Below, in pieces: positions 17,137 through 25,379 of a stretch of DNA of 64,000 nt. Made by a program: the position numbers and the translations under genes. Location of the stretch: assembly GCF_900112245.1 (NCBI RefSeq), contig NZ_FOYX01000003.1, positions 620,001 to 684,000 on the forward strand. The letters are read 5' to 3'. This DNA comes from Maribacter stanieri. GTDB lineage: Bacteria > Bacteroidota > Bacteroidia > Flavobacteriales > Flavobacteriaceae. Position 1 is the first letter of the stretch, and each line of letters starts with the position of its first letter. The notes beneath the pieces are model-generated. The model was not told where the DNA came from, did no database searches, and was given only the letters and a program-made list of their open reading frames with translations.

Positions 17137-17745
17137 ATGGAATTTAATACACCCAATTGGGAGAAAATGAGTGACGGACTAGTGCCTGCAATTATACAAG
17201 ACGCACGTACGAAGAATGTATTGATGCTTGGCTATATGAATGCCGAAGCATTGAAGAAAACTACTGATAGTGGTAAGGTTACATTTTTTAGTCGTTCTAA
17301 GCAGCGTTTATGGACTAAAGGTGAAGAAAGTGGAAATTTTTTGAATTTAGTTTCCATTAAAAATGACTGTGACGATGATTCTCTTTTAATTACCGTAAAT
17401 CCTGTAGGTCCTACATGCCATACTGGTACAGATACATGTTGGAAAGAAGAAAACAATTCACAATTCGGGTTCTTTTCTGAGTTAGAAGATACTATAAAAG
17501 AAAGAAGAACTACTGCCGATGATAGCAAATCTTATGTAGCTTCATTATTTAAAAAAGGAATCAATAAAATTGCCCAAAAAGTAGGGGAGGAAGCCGTTGA
17601 AACGGTGATTGAAGCTATGGATGATAATGATGAATTATTCTTGTACGAGAGTGCTGATTTATTATTTCACTACTTAATGCTGTTACAGGCAAAAGGATTT
17701 ACGCTTAAAGATATTGAAGCAGAATTAATGAAAAGGAAGAAGTAG
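17137..17745 (+). CDS. hisIE: bifunctional phosphoribosyl-AMP cyclohydrolase / phosphoribosyl-ATP pyrophosphohydrolase
   Basis: Steps two and three of histidine synthesis fused. Residues 1-115 are the zinc cyclohydrolase (MLGYMNAEALKKT, FFSRSKQRLWTKGEESGN, NDCDDDSLL, and the metal-binding CHTGTDTCW). Residues about 120-202 are the MazG-like pyrophosphohydrolase (SYVASLFKKGINKIAQKVGEEAVETVIEA). I take the ATG at 17137 (MEFNTPNW) as the start; a TTG at 17116 would add seven residues with no family support. Last gene of the operon. Confidence 0.95.
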   Translation: MEFNTPNWEKMSDGLVPAIIQDARTKNVLMLGYMNAEALKKTTDSGKVTFFSRSKQRLWTKGEESGNFLNLVSIKNDCDDDSLLITVNPVGPTCHTGTDTCWKEENNSQFGFFSELEDTIKERRTTADDSKSYVASLFKKGINKIAQKVGEEAVETVIEAMDDNDELFLYESADLLFHYLMLLQAKGFTLKDIEAELMKRKK

Positions 17746-17760
17746 ATGTCATAAGTTCAA

Positions 17761-17814
17761 ATGATACGTTAACTGCTTTTCATGCAGTTTATCATTCTGC
17801 AGTAAACGTATCAT
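17761..17814. terminator. large hairpin between convergent hisIE and DJ-1 genes
   Basis: ATGATACGTTAACTGC (17761-17776) pairs with GCAGTAAACGTATCAT (17799-17814) with one mismatch; the loop contains a second short hairpin arm. The right arm lies within the last codons of the DJ-1-like gene. There is no T run, so a terminator role for both sides is an inference from its place. Confidence 0.4.
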
Positions 17815-18490
17815 TGTCCTTGTCTTCTATCCAATTGTATTCTATTTCCCAAGCTACATTTCTAGCGAAATCTAAACCGTGTCGGTCGGCTAAAAATCCT
17901 AAAGCCATATCCATACCTGCACTTACACCTGAAGAAGTATAATAATTTTCGTCTACCTTCCAACGAGCTTCTTTATCCCATTGTACATCTGGTCCGTTGG
18001 TTACGACCCATGCAAATGCACGTTTGTTTGAAGTAGCCTGCCTTTTGTCTAAAAGTCCTGTTTTTGCTAAGAGCGCACTTCCTGTACATACGGTCATTAC
18101 AAATGTGCTAGTTAGGCTTATATCTTTAATAGAAGTTATTAGCTTATCGTTATTTACTTCTACTCTTGTTCCTAAACCACCAGGGATCAAAAAGGCAAAT
18201 GGCTTCTTATTGATATCTGCTAGTTTTTCTGTCATGATTGGGACTTGATGTCTATTGGTCACAATACCACCTTCTAGTGAATAGAATTTTAAAGTATATA
18301 AGTCGGTTAATCGTCCAAATATTTCAGCAGGTCCAAATACATCAAGGGTTTCATAATTGTCGAAAAGCAAGAATGCAATTTCTTCTTTTTCAGTTGAACT
18401 CATTTGGCTGGAATTTTCTTGGGCAGTTACACTTGAACTGAGAATTAATACAACTAATATCGACTTTATAAGCTTAGTAAATATTTGCAT
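17792..18490 (-). CDS. exported DJ-1/PfpI-family protein
   Basis: A 232-residue protein of the class I glutamine amidotransferase-like superfamily, closest to the isonitrile hydratase/transcriptional-regulator-type DJ-1 group: IAFLLFDNYETLDVFGPAEIF, AFLIPGGLGTR, and the nucleophile elbow VCTGSALLAKTGLL with Cys135. An N-terminal signal peptide (KLIKSILVVLILSSSVTAQ, cleavage near residue 23) predicts export, which is unusual for this mainly cytosolic family but seen in Flavobacteria. The substrate is unknown. It converges on the his operon and stands alone. Confidence 0.9.
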   Translation of the reverse strand: MQIFTKLIKSILVVLILSSSVTAQENSSQMSSTEKEEIAFLLFDNYETLDVFGPAEIFGRLTDLYTLKFYSLEGGIVTNRHQVPIMTEKLADINKKPFAFLIPGGLGTRVEVNNDKLITSIKDISLTSTFVMTVCTGSALLAKTGLLDKRQATSNKRAFAWVVTNGPDVQWDKEARWKVDENYYTSSGVSAGMDMALGFLADRHGLDFARNVAWEIEYNWIEDKDNDTFTAE

Positions 18491-18642
18491 AACTGCTATT
18501 TAAATTATTATCAAAGAGAAAACTTTCGTTCTAAAATAAGATAATATTTAAATGATTCTAACGGATTACTCCTTGGTGTATGTAATTTTTGGCATTATTA
18601 TCAATACCATAAAAAAATGACTAAATTTTCAGAAATAAGCTA

Positions 18643-19053
18643 TTAAAATATCCTTTCCATGATTTCATAATCTACATCGCCTTTTATAAAAATGGTGTTA
18701 GTAGCTACCAAACCAAACTTCTTATAAAATTCAGATTTGTTTCTTCTGGCATTACACCATATTCTTTTTAATGATTGCTTAACGGCAATTTGCATAATTT
18801 CATTTAGAAGTATACGGCCATATCCTTTACCTTGGTAATTTTCTAATGTAGCAAATTTTCTAAATTGAGCTTCTCCGTCATTAATAAATAAAGAGATTAC
18901 CGAAATTAATTTTTTATCTAAAAAGAGTCCGTAATGTAGACCTTCATTGTCATTTGGCAGTTTTACGTAGTCAATTGGTTTATTAGGCCACATTACCTGA
19001 TGTCTAATGGGTAATGTTTCATCGGCTGTTATCTCAATTATTTTTGTGGTCAT
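18643..19053 (-). CDS. GNAT N-acetyltransferase
   Basis: A 136-residue GNAT of the ElaA-like small type: ADETLPIRHQVMWPNKP at the start, the acetyl-CoA loop YQGKGYGRILLNEIM, and WCNARRNKSEFYKKFGLVATN. The start is taken at the ATG at 19053 (MTTKIIEI); an upstream ATG at 19074 would add seven residues (MRSTILF) that do not fit the family. Substrate unknown. No co-directional partner gene is close enough to show a pathway. Confidence 0.9.
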   Translation of the reverse strand: MTTKIIEITADETLPIRHQVMWPNKPIDYVKLPNDNEGLHYGLFLDKKLISVISLFINDGEAQFRKFATLENYQGKGYGRILLNEIMQIAVKQSLKRIWCNARRNKSEFYKKFGLVATNTIFIKGDVDYEIMERIF

Positions 19054-19094
19054 GAATAGTATAGTTGACCTCAAATGTAGGTAGCTTTTATAGT

Positions 19095-19286
19095 TTATTC
19101 AAGTACTAAAGAATCTTGAACGTTTGCAACAGATACCCATGTAAATTTTATAGGCGACCATTCTTCTTTTGGGTTGGACCTAATAGAAGTTTTCTTCTTT
19201 ATAAAAACTTTATTATCCTCTGTAAAGACATGTTGCGTGTCTATAACTTCTTGAGAATAAACTTTATTGGATTTCTTTTTTCTCAT
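19095..19286 (-). CDS. small conserved-looking hypothetical protein
   Basis: A 63-residue, lysine-rich, soluble-looking protein with no recognised domain. Its ATG overlaps the stop of the upstream outer membrane protein gene (TAATG at 19286), a strong sign that it is really translated and coupled to that gene. The stretch PKEEWSPIKFTWVSVANVQDSLVLE at the C-terminus could form a short beta strand pair. No function can be given. Confidence 0.6.
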   Translation of the reverse strand: MRKKKSNKVYSQEVIDTQHVFTEDNKVFIKKKTSIRSNPKEEWSPIKFTWVSVANVQDSLVLE

Positions 19287-19954
19287 TACTGTACGTTTTT
19301 CTTATAACGGTTTCTACCCATATTAAATATGCCTACTTTTATTCCTATGCCAGCGGTAAAACCGTTAATACGTGTAATACGCGTAGGAGGTAGGTCTATT
19401 TTACTTGAGAAGCGATATTTTACACCAGCTTCTATTTGTAGATATCTTGAAATGTTAAATAGTGCGTTAACGCCAGGTTCTGCAACGAATACGGCATCAA
19501 AATCATCTTCAGTAAGTTCTTCTTCAAAATCATCATCATGCCTAAACTTATTGTCTACATAACCTACGGCTCCAGCACCTAATAAAAGAGGGAAACTTAA
19601 ATTGACGCGATTTTTACTAAATAAAATAGGCTCTAAATGCAAGCCCCCATAAACGGCAATTAAATCTTCATACCTAGATAAGCTATTGTTGTATATATCT
19701 TGTTCGGAGTAAAGAAAATTACTGGCAAATCCGACTTCAAATTGCTGATTGGCTACGTATGCTATTTTTAGTCCGCCCATATATGCGTTTTCGCCATCTA
19801 TTTCTCCCAAACCCATGTTTATACCTACGTAAACACCATGTACAACATTATTACGGTCGTTAAATTCTAGGTATTCATTAGTTTCTTCTTGTCCGAAGCT
19901 ATCCAAACAGGATACAAGTGATAATAGGAGAAGAGTTAATTTTAGTGGTTTCAT
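19286..19954 (-). CDS. outer membrane beta-barrel-type protein
   Basis: A 222-residue exported protein. The N-terminus KPLKLTLLLLSLVSCLDSFGQEE is a signal sequence; LVSC could be a lipobox, but cleavage after FGQ is also possible. The rest has alternating strands ending in aromatic residues (VGINMGLGEIDGENAYMGGLKIAYVA, GVNALFNISRYLQIEAGVKYRFSS, GFTAGIGIKVGIF), as in small 8- to 10-stranded barrels, with an acidic loop (HDDDFEEELTEDDFD). No specific family is recognised. It leads a two-gene unit with the small downstream frame. Confidence 0.75.
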   Translation of the reverse strand: MKPLKLTLLLLSLVSCLDSFGQEETNEYLEFNDRNNVVHGVYVGINMGLGEIDGENAYMGGLKIAYVANQQFEVGFASNFLYSEQDIYNNSLSRYEDLIAVYGGLHLEPILFSKNRVNLSFPLLLGAGAVGYVDNKFRHDDDFEEELTEDDFDAVFVAEPGVNALFNISRYLQIEAGVKYRFSSKIDLPPTRITRINGFTAGIGIKVGIFNMGRNRYKKNVQ

Positions 19955-20087
19955 TACTGTTCGATTTTTGATTGATTACTTAATAGACAACCTAACTAAC
20001 AAATAGTTGCACCAAAAACCTATATTTTTTAAATAAAACCCAAAATTTCGTTATTTGTTGTGTTGGACTATGCTAAATACTTATGAA

Positions 20088-20402
20088 TTAGCAATTTGAA
20101 GCATCATTTGCACCCCAAGAATCTAAACTTAGAAGAATGCTTTTAAGAGATTTTCCACGTTCGCTTAAAGCATATTCTACCTTTGGTGGTACAACGGGAA
20201 ATACTTCTCTAATCACCAATCCGTCTTTTTCCAATTCTCTTACGGTTTGGGTGAACATTTTATTTGAAATACCTGGCACTTTCTTTTGAAGAATTCCTGA
20301 GCGTAGTGGTCCTTCTAGAAGGTGAAAGAGAACTATTGGTTTCCATTTGGTGCCAATTAAATTCATTGTATAGTCTAAAGGGCAATATTTTTTTAAACTC
20401 AT
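20088..20402 (-). CDS. HxlR-family transcriptional regulator
   Basis: A 104-residue winged-helix regulator of the HxlR/MarR-like group: CPLDYTMNLIGTKWKPIVLFHLLEGPLRSGILQKKVPGISNKMFTQTVRELEKDGLV is the full family block, with the Cys near the N-terminus that in several members (YodB, HypR types) senses electrophiles or oxidants. It is divergent from a VOC-fold protein, and the shared intergenic region holds an inverted repeat, so it probably controls that gene and itself. Confidence 0.93.
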   Translation of the reverse strand: MSLKKYCPLDYTMNLIGTKWKPIVLFHLLEGPLRSGILQKKVPGISNKMFTQTVRELEKDGLVIREVFPVVPPKVEYALSERGKSLKSILLSLDSWGANDASNC

Positions 20403-20423
20403 ATAGAATTAAATAACTGATAA

Positions 20424-20477
20424 TTAGCAATTAACTCTTTTTGGTAACTATAATACTTTAAGGTAAGTTATTGCTAA
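20424..20477. promoter_or_regulatory. candidate HxlR operator between divergent genes
   Basis: TTAGCAATTAACT (20424-20436) and AGTTATTGCTAA (20466-20477) are inverted copies differing by one inserted base. Between them lie GGTAACT and GGTAAGTT at 19-base spacing. Position between the regulator and its likely target suggests an operator. Confidence 0.5.
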
Positions 20478-20517
20478 TAAGGCAAATATATGTTTATTTT
20501 ACATTAAAATTAGAATT

Positions 20518-21030
20518 ATGAACAAGAATAAAGAATATCCAAAATCATTTTCACATATAGGGATTACAGTTCCTAATCTAGAGAAAGCAGTAGAATTCTA
20601 CGCTGAAGTAATGGGATGGTATGTGATAATGAAACCATCTAAAATTAAGAAGGAAAAAGAAACTGCCATAGGGCAAATGTGTATCGATGTTTTTGGTGAT
20701 GACTGGGAAGAATTTGAAATTGCCCACATGTCTACTTCCGATGGTATTGGTGTAGAGTTGTTCTGTTTTCCACATGGTGTAAAAGAGGCTCCAGAATTTA
20801 ATCCATTCAACACAGGGTTATTTCACTTTTGTATCCAGGACCCTAATATTGAAGAATTGGTTGCTAAAATTGTATCACATGGTGGTAAACAACGTATGCC
20901 AATTCGTTCTTACTATCCGAACGAGAAACCATATAAAATGTGTTATGTAGAGGATCCCTTCGGAATCGTTTTTGAAGTCTATACCCACAGTTATGAATTA
21001 ACGTATTCATCTGGAGCTTATACTGGATAA
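20518..21030 (+). CDS. VOC-family (glyoxalase-like) protein
   Basis: A 170-residue vicinal-oxygen-chelate protein: FSHIGITVPNLEKAVEFYAEVMGW opens the first beta-alpha-beta module with a metal-type His, FHFCIQDPNIEELVAKIVSHGG opens the second, and the end CYVEDPFGIVFEVYTHSYE holds the last ligand Glu. This fits a dioxygenase/lactoylglutathione lyase-like enzyme for small reactive substrates. Divergence from an HxlR regulator suggests induction by an aldehyde or quinone, an inference. A near-perfect palindromic terminator follows. Confidence 0.92.
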   Translation: MNKNKEYPKSFSHIGITVPNLEKAVEFYAEVMGWYVIMKPSKIKKEKETAIGQMCIDVFGDDWEEFEIAHMSTSDGIGVELFCFPHGVKEAPEFNPFNTGLFHFCIQDPNIEELVAKIVSHGGKQRMPIRSYYPNEKPYKMCYVEDPFGIVFEVYTHSYELTYSSGAYTG

Positions 21031-21050
21031 GTTTAAAATACAAAGCTAAA

Positions 21051-21086
21051 AAAGCGATTAATGTTTAATTAAACATTAATCGCTTT
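21051..21086. terminator. palindromic bidirectional terminator
   Basis: A perfect 36-base palindrome with 16-bp arms around a central AATT, A-rich on one flank and T-rich on the other, between the convergent VOC and GH2 genes. It can serve both strands. Confidence 0.85.
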
Positions 21087-21111
21087 AATAGTATAGTTTT
21101 CAAAATCTATA

Positions 21112-22920
21112 TTATTTTTTATCCATATCAAGGTAATATTCCTGTAAAGTATAAAAAGCTTTCTTTTTCATCCCTTGTTCAGAAATAAGTCCTTTTCTGT
21201 TGAAATCATCTTGAATTCTACGTAATGGACGTCTAGATGAACGAAAGTCCATCAAAATCCAAGGAGATAGGCCTGCCATAAATTCTATATTTTCCATCAT
21301 TTCAATGTTAGATTTAAAAAGAGCGTCTTGGTATTCTTCTGTCCATCTTTCATTCTTATCGCCATGTTTACCATATAAAGCTCCGCCACCGATTTCACTC
21401 ATAATCATTGGTTTATTATATGCACTTGCCCATTTAATACTGCTGCATGAATCTACATCGCCATAATACCATCCACAATAATTATTAATACCAATAACAT
21501 CCACAACTTTACCTAATGGGTCTTCTATTAAATTACCATCATCTCCTTTACCTTGGGTGTCCAAAGCTGCAGTTATTAATCTAGAATTATCTAAGCTACG
21601 TGCCTTTTCTGCCAAATTACTTATGAAAGACAAACGTGGTTCGCTCTCTGGTGTTTCATTCGCCATTGACCATAACACTACAGATGCTCTATTTTTATCG
21701 CGAGAAATCATTTCGGTTAATTGATTTTCCGCATTTGCATATGTGTCTTCATTTTCGAATTGAATAGTCCAATATACAGGTATTTCAGACCAGATTAAAA
21801 AGCCCATCTTTTCAGCTTCTTTCACCATAGCTTCGCTATGTGGGTAGTGCGCTAACCTCAAGAAATTACAACCTAGTTCTTTTGCCCAATTTAAAAGTAC
21901 TTTACACTCTTCAACAGAAATTACACGACCTGTCTTAAATGCTGCTTCTTCATGTATACTAATACCTTTTAGGAAAGTTTCTTTTCCATTAACAAGTATT
22001 TTAGAGCCATCTGTTGTTACCGTTCTAAAGCCAATATGATCTATAATTTTATCTGTACTTGTTTCTAAAACAACCTCATATAACTTAGGAGAATCTGGCG
22101 ACCATAAACTTGGTTTAGCATTGATTAGAAAAGATGCTTTCCCATCATTTAATTTTGCTTTTACCGTTTTCTTAAGCTCAGGAATCTTAATGCTTACTTC
22201 GTCTCCGTCAGTTGCATTTTCTATAGCTACCCACCCTTTAATTTTACCGGTTTCTCCTTTTTCTAATTGAACATAATAATCAGATATATGAGTTTTAGGT
22301 ACGCTTATTAAGTGGACAGATCTAGTGATGCCACCATAGTTCCACCAATCTTGGTTTACTGTAGGTACATTTTCTTTTTTACGTTTATTATCAACTTTTA
22401 CAACAACAAAGTTATTTCCGTCAACAAGTTTATCCGTAACATCGAACTGAAAAGGAGTATAGCCACCAACATGTTTGCCAATTTTTTCTCCATTCAAATA
22501 AACAATAGCCTCGTAATTTACCGCTTCAAAATATAGATAAGTTAATTCGTTGGAAGTAGGCGTATAGTCAAAGTCCTTTTTATACCAAACTGTGCCTTCA
22601 TAATAATATAGCTTGTCCATTTGTGTATTCCAATCACCTGGTACATCTAACTGTAAACTGGTATCAAAATCATACTCAATAAGGTCAGAAGGAGATTGCA
22701 TTTTTGCATTCCTAAAATATCCTTTATTGTATTCCTGTAGCCTATGGTTGTAAAACCCATTTTCAAGGGGATCTACGATCATATCCCATTTTCCATTTAA
22801 TGAAGTCTTTTCTCTGGAATCTATATTCTGAAGAAGATTTGCATAATTAGCATCTTGTGCTGTGCTTATTATGCTTAAAAAAATAAAGAGAATGAACGTT
22901 AAATTATTTATTCCTTTCAT
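21112..22920 (-). CDS. exported GH2 glycosidase, beta-glucuronidase-like
   Basis: A 602-residue glycoside hydrolase family 2 enzyme with signal peptide (cleavage near ISTAQ, residue 22). Order: sugar-binding jelly roll (about 30-205, with DWWNYGGITRSVHL), immunoglobulin-like domain (205-300), TIM barrel (300-600). The general acid/base is Glu422 in SMANETPES and the nucleophile Glu509 in IMSEIGGGA. FNRKG near the end gives an N-x-K (574-576), the motif that binds the carboxylate in beta-glucuronidases, so a uronide substrate is likely. No SusC/D genes adjoin it, so the source glycan is not shown. Confidence 0.92.
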   Translation of the reverse strand: MKGINNLTFILFIFLSIISTAQDANYANLLQNIDSREKTSLNGKWDMIVDPLENGFYNHRLQEYNKGYFRNAKMQSPSDLIEYDFDTSLQLDVPGDWNTQMDKLYYYEGTVWYKKDFDYTPTSNELTYLYFEAVNYEAIVYLNGEKIGKHVGGYTPFQFDVTDKLVDGNNFVVVKVDNKRKKENVPTVNQDWWNYGGITRSVHLISVPKTHISDYYVQLEKGETGKIKGWVAIENATDGDEVSIKIPELKKTVKAKLNDGKASFLINAKPSLWSPDSPKLYEVVLETSTDKIIDHIGFRTVTTDGSKILVNGKETFLKGISIHEEAAFKTGRVISVEECKVLLNWAKELGCNFLRLAHYPHSEAMVKEAEKMGFLIWSEIPVYWTIQFENEDTYANAENQLTEMISRDKNRASVVLWSMANETPESEPRLSFISNLAEKARSLDNSRLITAALDTQGKGDDGNLIEDPLGKVVDVIGINNYCGWYYGDVDSCSSIKWASAYNKPMIMSEIGGGALYGKHGDKNERWTEEYQDALFKSNIEMMENIEFMAGLSPWILMDFRSSRRPLRRIQDDFNRKGLISEQGMKKKAFYTLQEYYLDMDKK

Positions 22921-23000
22921 GTGGTAAACCTAGTTTTAATTTAAGCTTTCAATTTACCGTTTTATTTAAAAAAGGGTGCAATTATAAGTCAATCTTATTT

Positions 23001-24089
23001 TTAAATTTCTTTCAATAGAACTACTCCCTTTTTACCTGAAATGATAATATGCCCTTTTCCGCCTTTACCATAGGTAGCTTTTATTTCTCGTAGCTTCTTA
23101 CCTTTATCTTGTAATTTTGAATCTACATTCTGAAATGATTTTGGCAAACGAACCAAACCTTCTTCTAATATAGCAGAGAAACTATGTGGAAAGTTTAAAA
23201 TATTTATACTCACTTCAGAAGATTCCTGTTCAATGGTAATTTTTGAATTTTGAGAAACAACATGGTCTATCCAAAAATCTGAAATCTTCAAATTTAAATC
23301 AATGTCTTTATTTAAGTGTCGTATACGTAATTGACTAAATTTAAGATTACCATATAGTGTACTTATATCTTTAATATCCGCTTCATCTTTATTAGCGTAA
23401 TATTCTAAAGATTCAACTTGTTGTATATCTATTGTACTACCACTACTATTTAACCTCATAGTATTAGCATGGTCTATATCTAAGCCACCATTATTTAAGT
23501 CTACGTTGGCATAGTTGATGTTCTTAGCTTTTAACTTGCCATATTTCATGCTAATATCTGCTTTGTTCAAATTATCATTTATCCACATATCGCCATGTTG
23601 TACATCTGCTTTTAATATTCCTACCCAATCTTCTATAAATACGTCACCAAATTTATTGACGATTTCCAACTCTACCTTTTTAGGGATATAGATTTTGTAA
23701 TCTATTTGAACATTACTACGATCAAAATCAAACGGATTGGCTTTTTCAAATAAGTTAGAAAAGAATCCGGTACTCTTTTCACCAATTTCATAATTCACAG
23801 AAATGAATTTTTCACTTTGTCTTATTATTGGTTTTATACGCCCCAATAAGTCTTTAGCATTTTCTTTTTTCTTGTCGGTAACAGTAATACTAACCGTTAT
23901 GGAAACCTCTTCTTTTGCCCATCCATATACATTAATATTACCATATTTATTTTCTAAATGTAATTCCCCTGTATTATCGAAAGGGTAGGTTTTAGTTGTC
24001 TCTTTAGACACCTTTTCTTGCGCCAAAACGGTAAAGCCGACAAAAATTGCAAGGGCGAAAAGGAACAGTTTTTTACAAAGTATATCCAT
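23001..24089 (-). CDS. exported DUF4097-like beta-helix protein
   Basis: A 362-residue exported protein (signal peptide LCKKLFLFALAIFVGFTVLAQ). The body is made of short repeating strands typical of the DUF4097 / auto-transporter adhesin head group: LENKYGNINVYGWAKEEVSITV, VDLNNGGLDIDHANTMRLNSSGSTIDIQQV, LYGNLKFSQL. Start at ATG 24089, overlapping the anti-sigma-like gene by 17 bases; an upstream ATG at 24116 would overlap more. It is third in a sigma/anti-sigma operon, as often seen in Flavobacteria. Role unknown; possibly envelope stress sensing. Confidence 0.85.
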   Translation of the reverse strand: MDILCKKLFLFALAIFVGFTVLAQEKVSKETTKTYPFDNTGELHLENKYGNINVYGWAKEEVSITVSITVTDKKKENAKDLLGRIKPIIRQSEKFISVNYEIGEKSTGFFSNLFEKANPFDFDRSNVQIDYKIYIPKKVELEIVNKFGDVFIEDWVGILKADVQHGDMWINDNLNKADISMKYGKLKAKNINYANVDLNNGGLDIDHANTMRLNSSGSTIDIQQVESLEYYANKDEADIKDISTLYGNLKFSQLRIRHLNKDIDLNLKISDFWIDHVVSQNSKITIEQESSEVSINILNFPHSFSAILEEGLVRLPKSFQNVDSKLQDKGKKLREIKATYGKGGKGHIIISGKKGVVLLKEI

Positions 24090-24612
24090 AATCTTCGTCT
24101 TTAATTTTAGATTCATTAAGCTGTTGTAATAGGTTTTCTATAAGTTCTATTCGTTTTTTATAATTGCCTATTATCGCTTCAAGTACGAGCTCATTATCTA
24201 AGTTGTTCTGCATTTCAATTTTCAACTGTTGGTATTCTTTATCTAGTTCTACCATAAAGGATAGAAATTCTTCTTTATCAGATTCTGACAATTGCTGGTT
24301 GCTTTTTACCAATTGAACTTGATATGACACCAAACCTTGGTAATGCATATCTATATCCTGCAATTCTTGGGAAACATAATTTGTTTCTGCAGTAACGCCA
24401 CTATACGCAGAAACACCAATAAGACCTAAAATACCAATTACTAAAACTATGCTAGCAGCAATACGAAGCATAGGAGATTTCCAAAGCGGAATAACTTTTG
24501 GTTGGTTACTATTTAATTCCGCTTCTATATGTGCCCACATTTTGGCACGGTCTGCCTGTTGGTCATCAAAGACCGATTTATTTTCTCTTATATTTTTTTC
24601 AAATTGATCCAT
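24073..24612 (-). CDS. putative membrane anti-sigma factor
   Basis: A 179-residue protein with a soluble N-terminal segment (about 1-48, including MWAHIEAELN), one membrane helix (MLRIAASIVLVIGILGLIGVSAY) and a long helical outer part (about 95-170: QLVKSNQQLSESDKEEFLSFMVELDKEYQQLKIEMQ). This topology and its position directly behind the ECF sigma gene (one-base overlap) fit an anti-sigma factor, although no zinc-binding motif is visible. The outer coiled coil could be the sensing part. Confidence 0.8.
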   Translation of the reverse strand: MDQFEKNIRENKSVFDDQQADRAKMWAHIEAELNSNQPKVIPLWKSPMLRIAASIVLVIGILGLIGVSAYSGVTAETNYVSQELQDIDMHYQGLVSYQVQLVKSNQQLSESDKEEFLSFMVELDKEYQQLKIEMQNNLDNELVLEAIIGNYKKRIELIENLLQQLNESKIKDEDYGYTL

Positions 24613-25154
24613 TATAATGTGTTTATAATTTCTACTAATTTCTTTTTTGCTCTATGGTATTGAGATTTTGAAGTTGATGTTGTTATGCCCAATACTTCGC
24701 TTATTTCGTTATGGTCAAACCCTTCAAGTAGGTATAAGTTGATAATTTGTCTGTAACCTTGGGGAAGTTTTTCTATTCCTGTTTTTACCTTTAAAATATC
24801 TACCGCAGCAATCCTTTCATATGCTACCTCTTCGGTTAAGTGAAACTCATGATCATTTATGGTACTTAGCGGTAACCGTTTAACTTTTAAGTGATTGATA
24901 CATTTATTAATTACAATTCGCTTTAACCATGCCCCAAATGTGCTTTCATATTTAAATTTATGAAGGTTTTTAAAAGCATCAATGAAACTATCTTGTACAA
25001 CATCTTCTGCATCTTCCTTACAACCTAAAAACCGCATACCAATATTGTACATAGCATCAACATAAAGCTCGTACAGTTGGTACTGAGAGTTTCTGTCGCC
25101 AGACTTGCTGTTTTCAACAAGAGACTTATGCGTAAAACGTATTTCGGTTTCCAA
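24612..25154 (-). CDS. ECF-type RNA polymerase sigma factor
   Basis: A 180-residue sigma-70 family regulator. Region 2 is MRFLGCKEDAEDVVQDSFIDAFKNLHKFKYESTFGAWLKRIVINKCINHLK; region 4 is IEKLPQGYRQIINLYLLEGFDHNEISEVLGITTSTSKSQYHRAKKKL, with the DNA-binding helix-turn-helix. No regions 1.1 or 3 are present. First of a three-gene operon (sigma, anti-sigma, DUF4097), divergent from a TonB receptor across 225 bases. Target genes cannot be told from the sequence; the downstream operon is the obvious candidate. Confidence 0.95.
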   Translation of the reverse strand: METEIRFTHKSLVENSKSGDRNSQYQLYELYVDAMYNIGMRFLGCKEDAEDVVQDSFIDAFKNLHKFKYESTFGAWLKRIVINKCINHLKVKRLPLSTINDHEFHLTEEVAYERIAAVDILKVKTGIEKLPQGYRQIINLYLLEGFDHNEISEVLGITTSTSKSQYHRAKKKLVEIINTL

Positions 25155-25379
25155 TTAATTAAAGAGGTTGATTGTACTCTAAATTAGGTTTCTATATAAA
25201 GACAGTTGAAAATGTTGATGGTTGCATATCACCAACAATTTTTAGAAAAATTAGTGTTATGAAGGTACAGTGATTAATGAATATCAATGTTACTTTTTTG
25301 CTAAATATTTAGATACATGCAACCTTTTAAAAATTAAGTTGTCAATTAGTGGCATTCATCAATCATTCAAATAAATAAT

